Of a DNA stretch of 64,000 nt, positions 44,478 through 53,985 are shown one piece after another. The stretch's first letter is position 1; every line of letters starts with the position of its first letter. The position numbers were made by a program, and so were the translations under genes. Below the pieces are notes generated by a model. That model had not been told where the DNA came from. It saw only the letters and a program-made list of their open reading frames with translations, and searched no databases. Source of the stretch: Desulfoferrobacter suflitae (lineage in GTDB: Bacteria; Desulfobacterota; Syntrophobacteria; Syntrophobacterales; Syntrophobacteraceae); NCBI RefSeq assembly GCF_022603395.1, contig NZ_JAIBKA010000005.1, positions 124,001 to 188,000 of the forward strand, written 5' to 3'.

Positions 44478-44538
44478 CAGCCATTAGAGCGCCGACAGCG
44501 TTGTCGGACCAGGAGAGGGGTCAGTCTTGCAGCCGCGT

Positions 44539-46383
44539 TCAATGGGGCAGAAACTCTTCTATTCCGAGTTCGGAGGCGCGCTTTTTGACCCCCTCGACCA
44601 CTTCCTGGTCCATAACGATGTCGTCCGGCCAGGGGCGATGGTGGTCATCCTCGCGCCCTTTTTTGCTGGCGTCAATGACGACACGGCGGTTCTTTTTGAC
44701 GATATCGCGCTTGGGGTCCACGTTGTTAAAGGCCTTCCAGAGCACGTGTGAACTGTTTTTCAGGTCTATGCCGTCGTCGCACAGGAGGATGATGGAAAAT
44801 GCCGCCAGATCAGGGTGGGTGAGTAGTTTGCCGGCCAGCTGACGTCCGGTTGCTCTACCGTCCTTATGGAAATTCAGCAAAAGAATACGGTTGTGCGTCT
44901 GAAGTCCGGGTGCATAGGCGGCTGTGAAAAGATTCGATACTTCTTTCACCGCCCGTTCGATGTCATCCGGCGACGGCTCGCTTGCGGGATATTCCGGCGC
45001 GTGGCGGGGTCTTTCGCCGGCCACACGGCGCGTCGCGTCAATCCCCAGCTTCCCGCCAAACATGGGCTCTGGAGCGCTGTGGTCCAGAACATCCAGAACT
45101 CCTTCCGTAATATACAAATCAGTTTCCACGTCCAGTTCATTCAAAATGGTTGAAAAAACCTGATCCGGACGGCTTAAATCAACGTCTGCGTCGACCAGGA
45201 CGGCAATCTTGCAGAAGCTCATTTGCCCCTGGCCCCAAATGGCGCTCATGACACGCCTGGCATGCCCCGGATATTCCTTGTTGATGGCAATGACCGTAAC
45301 ATTGTGAAAAACCCCTTCCCAGGGCATCCAAAAGTCTGCTATCTCCGGCATGACGGTTTTCAAAAGGGGCAGAAAGATGCGTTCCGAGGCCTTGGCAAGG
45401 TAGCAGTCTTCCATGGGAGGGCGACCGACAACAGTTGCATGATACACCGCAGAGCGTCGATGGGTTAAGGCGGTCACATGGAATACCGGATATTTGTCCA
45501 CCAGCGAATAGTATCCGGTATGGTCGCCGAATGGGCCTTCAATCCTCAGTTCATTGGGCTCCACATAGCCTTCCAAAACAAACTCGGCTTCTGCAGGAAC
45601 TTCCAGATCAACCGTCAGGCAACGAACCATGGGAACCGGTTTGCGGCGAATGAACCCGGCAAAGGCAATTTCATCCAGGCCTCGCGGCAGAGGAGCCGTG
45701 GCTGCATAAGTCGTGGCGGGATCGGTACCGATGGCCACGGCAACGGGCATGCGTTGGCGCGCCTTGAGATATTCCTGGTAGTAGTGTGAGCCGTCCTTAT
45801 GGATGTGCCAATGCATCCCCGTCGTCTGATCATCAAAAACCTGCATTCGGTACATACCGGCGTTGCGTCTTGCCGTTGTGAGACTACGCGTGATAACAAC
45901 CGGCAGCGTTATGAAAGGTCCGCCGTCCTGGGGCCAGCAGGTCAGAACCGGTAGGCGCGAGAGGTCTACCTGATTGCCGCGGTAAACAACTTCCTGGCAG
46001 GGAGCCTTCCTTTTCAGCTTGCGCGGGATGATGTTCAAAATGTCCATTCCCATGGGCAGTAGCCGAAACGTGTCGCTTAACGATTTAGGCGGCTCCATTT
46101 GCACAAACTTCTGCAGACGCCCCGCCAGTGCATCCAGACTCGGAACACCGAGAGCCAGGCAAATCCGCCTGTCGCTTCCGAATGCGTTGGTCAACACGGG
46201 AAAGCGGGAATCCTGAACATTTCGAAACAGCAGGGCCTTGCCCCCGCCTGGGCTCTTGGATGCCAAGTCGGTGATCTGGGTGATTTCAAGATGGGTGGAA
46301 ACGGGCGCCTTAATTTCAAGCAGCTCTCCAGCTTGGCGGAGAGCCTGAATAAATTCGCCGAGATTTTGATACGCTGTTGTCAT
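44539..46383 (-). CDS. UbiD-family decarboxylase, probable menaquinone-pathway MqnL
   Basis: A 614-residue prenyl-FMN-dependent decarboxylase. Typical UbiD features: RMQVFDDQTTGMHWHIHKDGSHYYQEY, the catalytic region ELRIEGPFGDHTGYYSLVDKYPVFHVT, and RPPMEDCYLAKASERIF. UbiD proteins near 480-500 residues are more common; the C-terminal extension here (about 490-614) is typical of the longer menaquinone decarboxylases. It starts one base after the UbiA-like stop and is cotranscribed with it, supporting decarboxylation of a polyprenylated aromatic acid in menaquinone synthesis. Direct homology to MqnL is inferred. Confidence 0.8.
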   Translation of the reverse strand: MTTAYQNLGEFIQALRQAGELLEIKAPVSTHLEITQITDLASKSPGGGKALLFRNVQDSRFPVLTNAFGSDRRICLALGVPSLDALAGRLQKFVQMEPPKSLSDTFRLLPMGMDILNIIPRKLKRKAPCQEVVYRGNQVDLSRLPVLTCWPQDGGPFITLPVVITRSLTTARRNAGMYRMQVFDDQTTGMHWHIHKDGSHYYQEYLKARQRMPVAVAIGTDPATTYAATAPLPRGLDEIAFAGFIRRKPVPMVRCLTVDLEVPAEAEFVLEGYVEPNELRIEGPFGDHTGYYSLVDKYPVFHVTALTHRRSAVYHATVVGRPPMEDCYLAKASERIFLPLLKTVMPEIADFWMPWEGVFHNVTVIAINKEYPGHARRVMSAIWGQGQMSFCKIAVLVDADVDLSRPDQVFSTILNELDVETDLYITEGVLDVLDHSAPEPMFGGKLGIDATRRVAGERPRHAPEYPASEPSPDDIERAVKEVSNLFTAAYAPGLQTHNRILLLNFHKDGRATGRQLAGKLLTHPDLAAFSIILLCDDGIDLKNSSHVLWKAFNNVDPKRDIVKKNRRVVIDASKKGREDDHHRPWPDDIVMDQEVVEGVKKRASELGIEEFLPH

Positions 46384-46384
46384 C

Positions 46385-47245
46385 TCAAAATATCCATGTG
46401 TCGGTGAAGACGGCCAGGAACAGTAATACCGATATGGCACTGTTTACATGAAAGAAAGCGATATTGATCTTATCCAGACGATGCGGCTGCACCAGCTTGT
46501 GCTCCAAAACCAGGAGAAAACTGATGACGGCCAGAAAAACCAGGTAGACCATACCCAGGTCAAAGGCAAAATAGAGTGCCAGCAGCGCCAGAAATGCCAG
46601 GGCATGCAACAGAGACGAAACCTGCAGCGCTGAGTCGATCCCCCAGCGGGCTGGGATGGAAAACAACCGGGCCTCACGGTCAAAGTCAACATCCTGACAC
46701 GCATAGAGTATATCAAAACCGGCGATGTAGGTCATAAGCGCTGCGGTCAGGAGGAGTATGCGTACGTCGATGCTTCCGGTCACGGCAATCCACGCTCCAA
46801 GGGGAGCCAGACCGATGGCGAACCCCAGAAACAAATGACAGCAGGAGGTGAATCGCTTGGTGAATGAATAGAAAAAAAGGATGAGCAGGAGTGGTACGGA
46901 CAATAGCAAGCATAATTTGCCCAGCATGCCGGCGCTTATTATCAGCAGTGCGGACGAAAGCGTAATGAAGATGATGAGCGCCTGTTTGCTGATCTGCCCT
47001 GTGGCATGCGGCCGACCGGCGGTTCTCGGGTTGATCCTGTCATATTGGTAATCGGCCAGTCGGTTGAACCCCATTGCCGCTGAGCGTGCCCCGGCCATGG
47101 CCAATATGATCCAAAACAGGCTGAACCAGCTGACGGGGTGTTGGCGGTGTGCCAGCAGGACTGCGGCCAGGGCAAAAGGTAGGGCAAATATGGTATGGCT
47201 GAACTTGATCAGATGTCCGTAGATACGAATTTGATTCAACCACAT
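46385..47245 (-). CDS. UbiA-family prenyltransferase, probable menaquinone-pathway MqnP
   Basis: A 286-residue membrane enzyme with about eight or nine helices that attaches a polyprenyl chain to an aromatic acid. The two Asp-rich metal/diphosphate motifs are present: GFNRLADYQYDRINPRTAGR and ILYACQDVDFDREARLFS. A UbiD-type decarboxylase follows one base later. In the futalosine route MqnP and MqnL catalyse just these steps, and no ubiquinone genes are visible. 4-hydroxybenzoate prenylation is the alternative but unlikely in an anaerobe. Confidence 0.82.
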   Translation of the reverse strand: MWLNQIRIYGHLIKFSHTIFALPFALAAVLLAHRQHPVSWFSLFWIILAMAGARSAAMGFNRLADYQYDRINPRTAGRPHATGQISKQALIIFITLSSALLIISAGMLGKLCLLLSVPLLLILFFYSFTKRFTSCCHLFLGFAIGLAPLGAWIAVTGSIDVRILLLTAALMTYIAGFDILYACQDVDFDREARLFSIPARWGIDSALQVSSLLHALAFLALLALYFAFDLGMVYLVFLAVISFLLVLEHKLVQPHRLDKINIAFFHVNSAISVLLFLAVFTDTWIF

Positions 47246-47554
47246 GCCTGGATTTCTACCCTTCGGTTGTGTTTAATGAAATCAAGCGACTGCGAGGGGC
47301 TGAAGTGCGCCATGGGAAAACGCGGGTCGAGCGGTTTCGCCCGCAGCCGTCTGCCATACCGCCCGAATCGGCGTCGAGTCCGGTTGTCGGCGCTCTGATC
47401 TGCTCAAACCCCATGGAGCCGCCTCCGAGCTGTTTATTAGCACAGCCCACTGGCAAAGAAAAGTTGAGAAATGGCAAACTGGTGAGCCGGGTCTTTTCGA
47501 AAAAGCAAAAACAGCGTATTGGTATTCTTTCAACTTCACAGTAGACTTAACAGG
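47246..47554. other. divergent intergenic region, 309 bp
   Basis: Between the prenyltransferase (minus) and rlmD (plus). No gene, repeat or clear promoter was seen; both flanking genes must be driven from here. Confidence 0.4.
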
Positions 47555-49003
47555 ATGAGCAGCGACAAGCCGATGCAGGCCATACGAAAAGGGTCCGAAC
47601 TGGAATTATCCATTGAAAAACTTGCCTTTGGCGGCAAGGCGATAGGATATGTGAACGGCTATGTGGTGTTCGTGGAACATGCATTGCCGGGCCAACGCGT
47701 CAAGGTGCGAATTACGCGTAGAAAACGCCAGTACGCGGAGGCTTATGTGGTTGGCCTGGCTGCTCAATCGCCCGCTTATTGCCCACCTTTTTGTCGCCAT
47801 TTCCACTACTGTGGCGGGTGCAAATGGCAGGATCTGCCCTATGCTGAGCAAATACGCTGGAAACGCCTGCATGTCCAGGAATGCCTGCGCAACCTGCCCG
47901 GAGAAGAAGCTTCTGCGATAGAGGTGCAGGAGACCTGCCCGGCTCCTGAGACTATCTATTATCGGAATAAGATGGAGTTCACTTTTTCCTCCCGCCGCTG
48001 GCTTGCACCCGAAGAAATTGCCCAGGGTGAACTGCGCTGCAACAAATCTTTTGCTCTGGGACTCCATGTACCAAGGAGCTTCAATAAGGTTTTCAATGTG
48101 GAGCAATGCTTTCTGCAGTCGCCCCAGGGCGTTGAGATTTTGCAGGAAGTTCGGGACTGGTGCCGGTCAGGCGGTCTTCCGGCATACGGCACAGACAATC
48201 ATCAGGGATTCTGGCGCTTCCTGGTTATTCGTGAGGGGAAGCGCACTCACCAGACCCTCGTGCATCTCTTGACGGCACCTCATAAGGACGAAAGGCAGGT
48301 CGTAGACGCCCTGGCGGCACACCTTACTGCAAAATTTCCGCAGATAACGACCATAGTTCACTCGGTCAGCGAAAAGAAGGCGCAGGTGGCGGTTGGAGAT
48401 AGAAGCCGCATACTGATGGGACCTGGATTCATAGAGGAGCGATTGGGAGATCTTCGCTTTCAGATCTCGGCGCACTCTTTTTTTCAGACCAACCCGCTGG
48501 CAGCCGAAAAGCTCTACGAGGCGGTGCTTGAGCTGGGTGCCTTTTCGGGAAAAGAGACGGTGTGGGACCTCTACTGCGGAACCGGCAGCATCGCTCTTTT
48601 CATTGCATCGCGCGTGGGCAGAGTAGTAGGATTCGAAGTGGTGGAGGAAGCTGTTCAAGACGCCTACCAAAACTGTCAACTGAATGGGGTGGAGAATTGC
48701 ACCTTTCGCGTCGGCGATCTGAAAGATGTGATCAGAGAAGCTCGCAGTTCATCCCAGGGTGGTGGAGATCCTGATGTGGTGATAACGGATCCTCCCAGAG
48801 CCGGGATGCATCCCAAAGTCGTCCGGGTCCTGCAGGAACTGGCCCCGAAGCGAATCATCACCGTATCATGCAACCCCTCGACCCTGGCCAGAGACCTGGA
48901 ACTGTTGGCGGACCAGTATGTCGTTGAAACGGTGCGACCCTTTGATTTGTTTCCCCATACGCCGCATATCGAGTGCGTCGTCAGGCTGGCCAGGAAATCA
49001 TGA
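47555..49003 (+). CDS. rlmD: 23S rRNA (uracil-5-)-methyltransferase, RlmD/TrmA family
   Basis: Methylates C5 of a uracil in 23S rRNA using S-adenosylmethionine. An N-terminal TRAM domain (about 8-65) is followed by the 4Fe-4S cluster motif CPPFCRHFHYCGGCKWQ. The catalytic methyltransferase half has VWDLYCGTGSIALFIA (SAM binding), DVVITDPPRAGMHP and the nucleophile Cys in ITVSCNPSTLARDL. The Fe-S motif favours RlmD over TrmA, but the exact uracil cannot be decided by sequence alone. The ATG at 47555 was used; another at 47573 is possible. Confidence 0.88.
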   Translation: MSSDKPMQAIRKGSELELSIEKLAFGGKAIGYVNGYVVFVEHALPGQRVKVRITRRKRQYAEAYVVGLAAQSPAYCPPFCRHFHYCGGCKWQDLPYAEQIRWKRLHVQECLRNLPGEEASAIEVQETCPAPETIYYRNKMEFTFSSRRWLAPEEIAQGELRCNKSFALGLHVPRSFNKVFNVEQCFLQSPQGVEILQEVRDWCRSGGLPAYGTDNHQGFWRFLVIREGKRTHQTLVHLLTAPHKDERQVVDALAAHLTAKFPQITTIVHSVSEKKAQVAVGDRSRILMGPGFIEERLGDLRFQISAHSFFQTNPLAAEKLYEAVLELGAFSGKETVWDLYCGTGSIALFIASRVGRVVGFEVVEEAVQDAYQNCQLNGVENCTFRVGDLKDVIREARSSSQGGGDPDVVITDPPRAGMHPKVVRVLQELAPKRIITVSCNPSTLARDLELLADQYVVETVRPFDLFPHTPHIECVVRLARKS

Positions 49004-49085
49004 TTCAGCGCGGCTTATCCGTCCATGAGTGTTTCCGTGTATAAGTCAGCGCACCTTAACGATCACTGAAGGTATTTCTGCAGGA

Positions 49086-51353
49086 ATGGTCAGAACCAGA
49101 AAAAAGAAGAAAACAAAGAAGCTCTTTTGGTGGAAACTTCTTACTCTTGCCGCCTTCATCATGAGCGTTGTGGCGACCGGCTACTTTTTGTACCTCTACA
49201 TGGAGGTACAAAACCGCTTTGCAACGCGTAAGTGGAGCGTACCATCCAGAGTGTTTTCGGCGGCCCTCCCAATCTACCCGGGACACACCCTTGCCCTTTC
49301 CGATCTGAAGGCGATGCTGGATCTGCGCCGCTATCAGGAGGCTTACAGGGAGCCGTTACAGCCAGGCGAATACAAGGTCCGTCAGAACAATCTTGCGGTC
49401 CATTTGCGGGCATTTCGTTTTCCCGGGCGAACGCTGCCTCAACAGCGGGTCAGGTTTGTCTTTGCCAATGACAACCTGGCCCGCATCGAGGGGGAGCGCG
49501 GCAATATTGCCATCATCGAATTGGAACCAACGGAGATCGCAAGACTTTATGGACCAGAGCGGGAAAGTCGCCTGCTGATCAACATCAAGCAGGTTCCACC
49601 GGAACTGACCGAGGCGGTGGTAGCCATCGAGGATCACCGCTTTTACGCACACCCGGGCATAGACTGGTGGGGGATATCGCGTGCCTTATGGGCTGATTTG
49701 GCGGCCGGCAGGGTCGTCCAGGGCGGCTCTACCATAACCCAGCAACTGGTGAAAAACTATTTCCTCGAACCCGAGCGAAGCATCAAACGAAAAGTTCTAG
49801 AAGCCAGCATGGCTCTCATTATAGAGGCACTCTACCAGAAGGACGAAATACTTGAGATGTATATGAATGAAATTTATCTGGGGCAGAGGGGGAGTGTCGC
49901 CATTCACGGCATGGGAGAAGCGGCACGCTATTATTTCGGCCGCGATGTGCAGGACTTGAACCTGGCCGAAGCTGCCACTCTGGCCGGATTGATTCGTGCG
50001 CCGAACCGCTATTCGCCGACAAAAAACCCGGAATCCGCCAAGGAACGCCGCAATGTGGTACTGAAGCGCATGCTGGATTTGGGTAAGATTTCCTCCGAAC
50101 AATATCGATCGGCACGCAGCCAGCCTTTGCGAATTGCCAAATCTCATCTTCCCCTCAAGTTTTCCCCCTATTTTGTCGATTACGTCCGTCAGCAACTGCA
50201 GGAGCTCTACTCACCCACGGTGCTTGAAACTACCGGGCTGAACATCTACACGACGCTGGTTCCGGAAATTTCTCTGGCTGCGGAAAAAGCCGTGAGCGAG
50301 GGCCTGGCCGAGCTTGAGAAAACGCATCCCAAGCTGACATCCAATTCCCCCAAGGAAGCTCTGCAGGCGGTGCTCATCGCCGTCCAGCCCAAGACCGGCA
50401 CGGTGTTGTCGTTGATCGGAGGTCGAGATTACGCGGAAAGCAGTTTCAATCGGGCCCTCTATGCACATCGGCAGCCAGGCTCCGCAATTAAACCCTTTGT
50501 TTACTTGCGCGCCCTGGATGAATTCACGCCGGTGAGCTGGCTGCCCGACGAGTTGAAGACCTATTCCATCGGTGGGACCGCCTGGGCGCCCAAAAATTAC
50601 AACGGCCGCTATCGTGGACGGGTCACCTTTCGCACGGCCCTTGAAGACTCGTTGAATGCAGCAACGGTCAGCCTGGCGATGGCAACAGGCCTGGATAACA
50701 TCATTCAGACCCTGCGCAGCTTGGGTATCCAATCACCGTTGAAGCCCTACCCTTCTCTGGCGCTGGGTGCCTTCGAGATCACTCCCCTCGAACTGGCAGG
50801 TGCGTACGCCACCCTCGATAATGATGGGCAGAAACCGCACCTGTTGACTGTAAAAGAGGTGGTGAGCGAAGCGGGGGAGATCCAGCAGCGCAGAAACGTC
50901 GACTTGATCACCGTGACGACCCCGGCTCGATGTTTTATCATTACCAACATCCTGCAGGGAGTGGTGCAGGACGGTACTGCAACGATTCTGAAGCGTCTTG
51001 GAGTGAACTTTCCATGTGCCGGAAAAACAGGAACTACCAGCGATTACAGAGACTCCTGGTTTGCCGGGTATACCACGGACCTGCTGGTGCTGGTCTGGGT
51101 CGGTTTTGATGACAACCGTTCAACACATTTGAGCGGGGCACAAGGCGCTGCCAGAATCTGGGCCAGATTCGTGAATGAAATTCGCCCCCGGATTCGTCAT
51201 CAGCAGTTCCACATTCCCCCGGGAGTTGTGGAACGATATGTCTGTACCCAGAGTGAAATGCTGGCGACCAAAGCCTGCCCCGATAGGAGGCCGGAATACT
51301 TTCTGGACAATCGCGTTCCAGAGGCTTATTGCACGCTCCACGCCCAATATTGA
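49086..51353 (+). CDS. bifunctional penicillin-binding protein, class A (PBP1b-like)
   Basis: Builds peptidoglycan by glycan polymerisation and cross-linking. A short basic N-terminus and a membrane helix (LLTLAAFIMSVVATGYFLYL) are followed by a UvrB-domain-2-like segment, a glycosyltransferase domain with the catalytic Glu in AIEDHRFYAHPGIDWWGI and GGSTITQQLVKN, and a transpeptidase domain with the nucleophile Ser in PGSAIKPFVY, SLN in EDSLNAATVSL and KTGTTSDYRDSWFAGYT. The domain order resembles MrcB/PBP1b. The ATG at 49086 was chosen; a longer frame reaches 49029. Confidence 0.93.
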   Translation: MVRTRKKKKTKKLFWWKLLTLAAFIMSVVATGYFLYLYMEVQNRFATRKWSVPSRVFSAALPIYPGHTLALSDLKAMLDLRRYQEAYREPLQPGEYKVRQNNLAVHLRAFRFPGRTLPQQRVRFVFANDNLARIEGERGNIAIIELEPTEIARLYGPERESRLLINIKQVPPELTEAVVAIEDHRFYAHPGIDWWGISRALWADLAAGRVVQGGSTITQQLVKNYFLEPERSIKRKVLEASMALIIEALYQKDEILEMYMNEIYLGQRGSVAIHGMGEAARYYFGRDVQDLNLAEAATLAGLIRAPNRYSPTKNPESAKERRNVVLKRMLDLGKISSEQYRSARSQPLRIAKSHLPLKFSPYFVDYVRQQLQELYSPTVLETTGLNIYTTLVPEISLAAEKAVSEGLAELEKTHPKLTSNSPKEALQAVLIAVQPKTGTVLSLIGGRDYAESSFNRALYAHRQPGSAIKPFVYLRALDEFTPVSWLPDELKTYSIGGTAWAPKNYNGRYRGRVTFRTALEDSLNAATVSLAMATGLDNIIQTLRSLGIQSPLKPYPSLALGAFEITPLELAGAYATLDNDGQKPHLLTVKEVVSEAGEIQQRRNVDLITVTTPARCFIITNILQGVVQDGTATILKRLGVNFPCAGKTGTTSDYRDSWFAGYTTDLLVLVWVGFDDNRSTHLSGAQGAARIWARFVNEIRPRIRHQQFHIPPGVVERYVCTQSEMLATKACPDRRPEYFLDNRVPEAYCTLHAQY

Positions 51354-51394
51354 ATCGTCGCTGCCGGGCGCACGCTGAGGAAGGAACAAGCCGG

Positions 51395-52039
51395 ATGAGA
51401 AGAATTCATACGTTTGCAGATCATTATGGTCCCTGTCTGAAATGGCTCCTGTTGTCACTCATAGCTGGCTGGCTTGTGGCCTGTGCACCCTCACGAGCGA
51501 TCTATATCCCTCCTGAAGGGCAAACCCCGCCGCCTCCCAGCACAATTCCCCAACCAACCGGACACGAAGCGCCGCGGCCGGCCCCCTCGCAACATCCCAT
51601 CCTTAGAGCTCCGGCAGAAATCAGGGAAGCCGATATGCCGCGAAAATCAACTGAAGCCGCAATGGACGCCGCACGCCCCTCCGCCGCCAAGCCCGCCGGA
51701 GTGACCGATGATCCACAGTATCTGGCTTCAATGCATCTGGTGGATCAGGCCCAAAGGGCCCTCAGCCAGGGAGACCCCGACAATGCGATTGCTCCATTGG
51801 AACAGGCCATTCAAGTGGATGTCTATAACGGCGAAGCGTTTTTCGGTTTGGCCCGTGCCTGGAAGATGAAGGGCTCCCACAGTAAGGCCCTGGAATTCGC
51901 CAACAAGGCCGAAATCCTGTTCCAGGACAATCCCAGAAAATTAAGAGAAGTCTACCTGTTAAAAGCAGAACTCTTCAAAGAGCTGCAGGACGGTTCCAAG
52001 GCGGAATACTATCTGAACAAAGCCGCTCGACTCAATTGA
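51395..52039 (+). CDS. TPR-repeat lipoprotein
   Basis: A 214-residue lipoprotein: signal peptide with lipobox WLVAC, a long Pro-rich linker (PPEGQTPPPPSTIPQPTG), then two or three tetratricopeptide repeats (YLASMHLVDQAQRALSQGDPDNAIAPLEQAI and GEAFFGLARAWKMKGSHSKALEFANKAE). It starts 41 bp after the penicillin-binding protein, and, like LpoB-type partners of PBP1b, could be an outer-membrane activator of it. That link is inference from gene order. The AI-2E-family gene follows by 25 bp. Confidence 0.82.
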   Translation: MRRIHTFADHYGPCLKWLLLSLIAGWLVACAPSRAIYIPPEGQTPPPPSTIPQPTGHEAPRPAPSQHPILRAPAEIREADMPRKSTEAAMDAARPSAAKPAGVTDDPQYLASMHLVDQAQRALSQGDPDNAIAPLEQAIQVDVYNGEAFFGLARAWKMKGSHSKALEFANKAEILFQDNPRKLREVYLLKAELFKELQDGSKAEYYLNKAARLN

Positions 52040-52064
52040 TCGTTGCGGGAAAGAGAAGTAAAAT

Positions 52065-53210
52065 ATGATCGGTTCGGACGGACCTAAAACCAAATCTGAC
52101 AATACCGGACATCGTCCCTTCCTGCTGGTTCTGCTTTTCTTCTCACTATTTCTGGCCTACCTGACACTCCGTCCGTTTCTCGAGACTCTCATCTTTGCCG
52201 TGGTTTTTGCTTCCCTGCTGCATCCTCTGCACGTTCGGCTGGTGCGTCTTTATGGCGGGAGAAAAAATCTGGCGGCATTAACCGTTGTGTTCGTGCTCAC
52301 CTTTTTGATTGCCCTGCCCGTCTTTTTTTTCATCTCCGCCCTGGTCAATCAGGGTCTTGAAACAATGAGCCGGTTGAACGCCTGGGTAAGCGAAGGAAAT
52401 CTCAACAAGCTGTTGGAAAAAATGGACGTGTTGCAGCTTGAGCAATGGACAAAACGGCATTTGTCATTTGTGGATCTGCAAAAGATTGATCTGCAGTCCG
52501 GCTTTCTTGATTTCACCAGAGGCTTTGGTCAGTTTGCCCTAATAAACGCAGCCGGCATTCTGGAAAATGTTGCCGGCAAGATATCACACTTTTTCGTCAT
52601 GATTTTTGTGGTCTTCTATGTGGTTCGAGACGGCGGAGGAATGATCGAAAAGATAAAGTATCTTTCTCCCTTGAGGGAAGAGCAGGAAGACAAGATCTTT
52701 GAAGGGGTAAGGCTGGTGGCACGTTCCGTCCTGCTGGGCAGTTTTCTGACCGCACTTTGTCAGGGGCTGGCCGGTGGGATCGGACTGGCCATCGTAGGGA
52801 TACCGGGTCTTTTTTGGGGAACAGTGATGGGGTTTTCTTCCCTCATACCAGTGATCGGCACGGCTCTAGTCTGGGGCCCGGCCGTCATCTATCTGCTCCT
52901 GCTTGGCTCATGGAAGTCGGGAATTTTTCTGCTCGTGTGGTCAGTGGTCCTGGTTGGATCCATCGATAATTTTCTGCGGCCGTTCCTTATGCGTGGAGAA
53001 AATAATCTGTCTCCTTTCTATATCTTTCTCGCCATCATAGGCGGCGTTCAATATTTTGGGCTGTCGGGGATCCTGTACGGGCCGCTCATTTTAACCTTTG
53101 CTATGGTGATGCTCTATATCTACAGCGTCGAATATCAGGATTTTTTAAATGATATGAAACATTCGCCTCTGCCCTTCATGGCAGAGGAACTGGAAGATGA
53201 GCAGCGTTAG
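52065..53210 (+). CDS. AI-2E family membrane transporter (PerM-like)
   Basis: A 381-residue membrane protein with about seven to eight helices: LLVLLFFSLFLAYLTLRPFL at the N-terminus, then a large loop (about 105-165) and the conserved GFSSLIPVIGTALVWGPAVIYLLL and DNFLRPFLMRGENNLSPFYIFLAIIGGVQYFGLSGILYGPLIL near the end. The family includes autoinducer-2 exporters, sodium/proton antiporters and PerM-like proteins; the substrate cannot be given. It is the last of a likely PBP-lipoprotein-transporter operon. Confidence 0.88.
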   Translation: MIGSDGPKTKSDNTGHRPFLLVLLFFSLFLAYLTLRPFLETLIFAVVFASLLHPLHVRLVRLYGGRKNLAALTVVFVLTFLIALPVFFFISALVNQGLETMSRLNAWVSEGNLNKLLEKMDVLQLEQWTKRHLSFVDLQKIDLQSGFLDFTRGFGQFALINAAGILENVAGKISHFFVMIFVVFYVVRDGGGMIEKIKYLSPLREEQEDKIFEGVRLVARSVLLGSFLTALCQGLAGGIGLAIVGIPGLFWGTVMGFSSLIPVIGTALVWGPAVIYLLLLGSWKSGIFLLVWSVVLVGSIDNFLRPFLMRGENNLSPFYIFLAIIGGVQYFGLSGILYGPLILTFAMVMLYIYSVEYQDFLNDMKHSPLPFMAEELEDEQR

Positions 53211-53214
53211 ATGA

Positions 53215-53475
53215 TTAATCCTCACTCGATTCACAGGGCGGAACTTCCTTGCCCGTACGAGCTGAAAAACTGCGGAGTCTATTAAATGGCTTTTGTAGTC
53301 GTGGATGGCGATTTTCAATCCAGCAGAGCAGTCTGGCAAACAGAGGAATGTCGCAAGCCAGGAGCAGTATGCCAATGACAAGAAAAAGGCCTCCCTGCAG
53401 CACAGGCAACAGCAATCCGGCCAGCCCGAGTAAAATAAATAAAAATCCCAATGATATTCGTATCAAGCTTGTCAT
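53215..53475 (-). CDS. small membrane protein, PGPGW/YbaN-like
   Basis: An 86-residue protein with two hydrophobic helices (SLGFLFILLGLAGLLLPVLQG and FLVIGILLLACDIPLFARL), a form seen in DUF454/PGPGW-type inner-membrane proteins of unknown role. The C-terminal tail is basic (RHPRLQKPFNRLRSFSARTG). Start taken at ATG 53475; an upstream open frame to 53532 has less membrane character. Convergent with the AI-2E gene, which stops 4 bases away. Confidence 0.65.
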   Translation of the reverse strand: MTSLIRISLGFLFILLGLAGLLLPVLQGGLFLVIGILLLACDIPLFARLLCWIENRHPRLQKPFNRLRSFSARTGKEVPPCESSED

Positions 53476-53985
53476 GGCGCAAATATAGAAAAACCTCGGT
53501 ACGAAGGCAAGCCCAACCGGCAATCCCAGCACATTGCATCAATTCCTGCGCACAGGTTGGTTGTGCCTAACCCTGCCGCAGGGCTTGCGTCCTTTCCTCG
53601 CCCAGCTGACAGTGACCCGCATGGCCCCGCATCACGCGCGAGACCCTCCCCCTCTCATCAAGTACAGCGCCACACCATTACGTGGCCGAATTTTGTCGGG
53701 TGCAGCGCCGCGAAACCCAATCTACACGCTCGTAAGTCCGCTGCCTTTTAGACACTCTGTTGTGTGGAACTGCACTCAAGGGGTAAGGGGGGCTTACCGG
53801 GCAGAATAAATCCCGTCGGTCGCCGCGGGAGTAAGGGCAACGCCGTGACACGAAAAACCTGGCAGGCCGGGTTTCATCACGCCAAGCCTGTGATGAAACC
53901 CGGCAGCATGGGCGCTGGATCTTGCCACGCCAAATGCACCGATCGATTCAACCTGCCCGAAGGCAATCGCCTCAGAGGATGGAGC
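53476..53985. other. intergenic region between small membrane gene and leuA
   Basis: 510 bp without a supported gene. It contains the hairpin at 53866-53904 that likely ends leuA transcription. Other open frames here lack ribosome sites. Confidence 0.45.
53866..53904 (-). terminator. perfect 15-bp hairpin downstream of leuA
   Basis: GCCGGGTTTCATCAC (53866-53880), loop of nine, GTGATGAAACCCGGC (53890-53904). On the minus strand a TTTTT run follows nine bases after the stem, slightly far for a standard terminator. It lies 82 bp past the leuA stop. Confidence 0.55.
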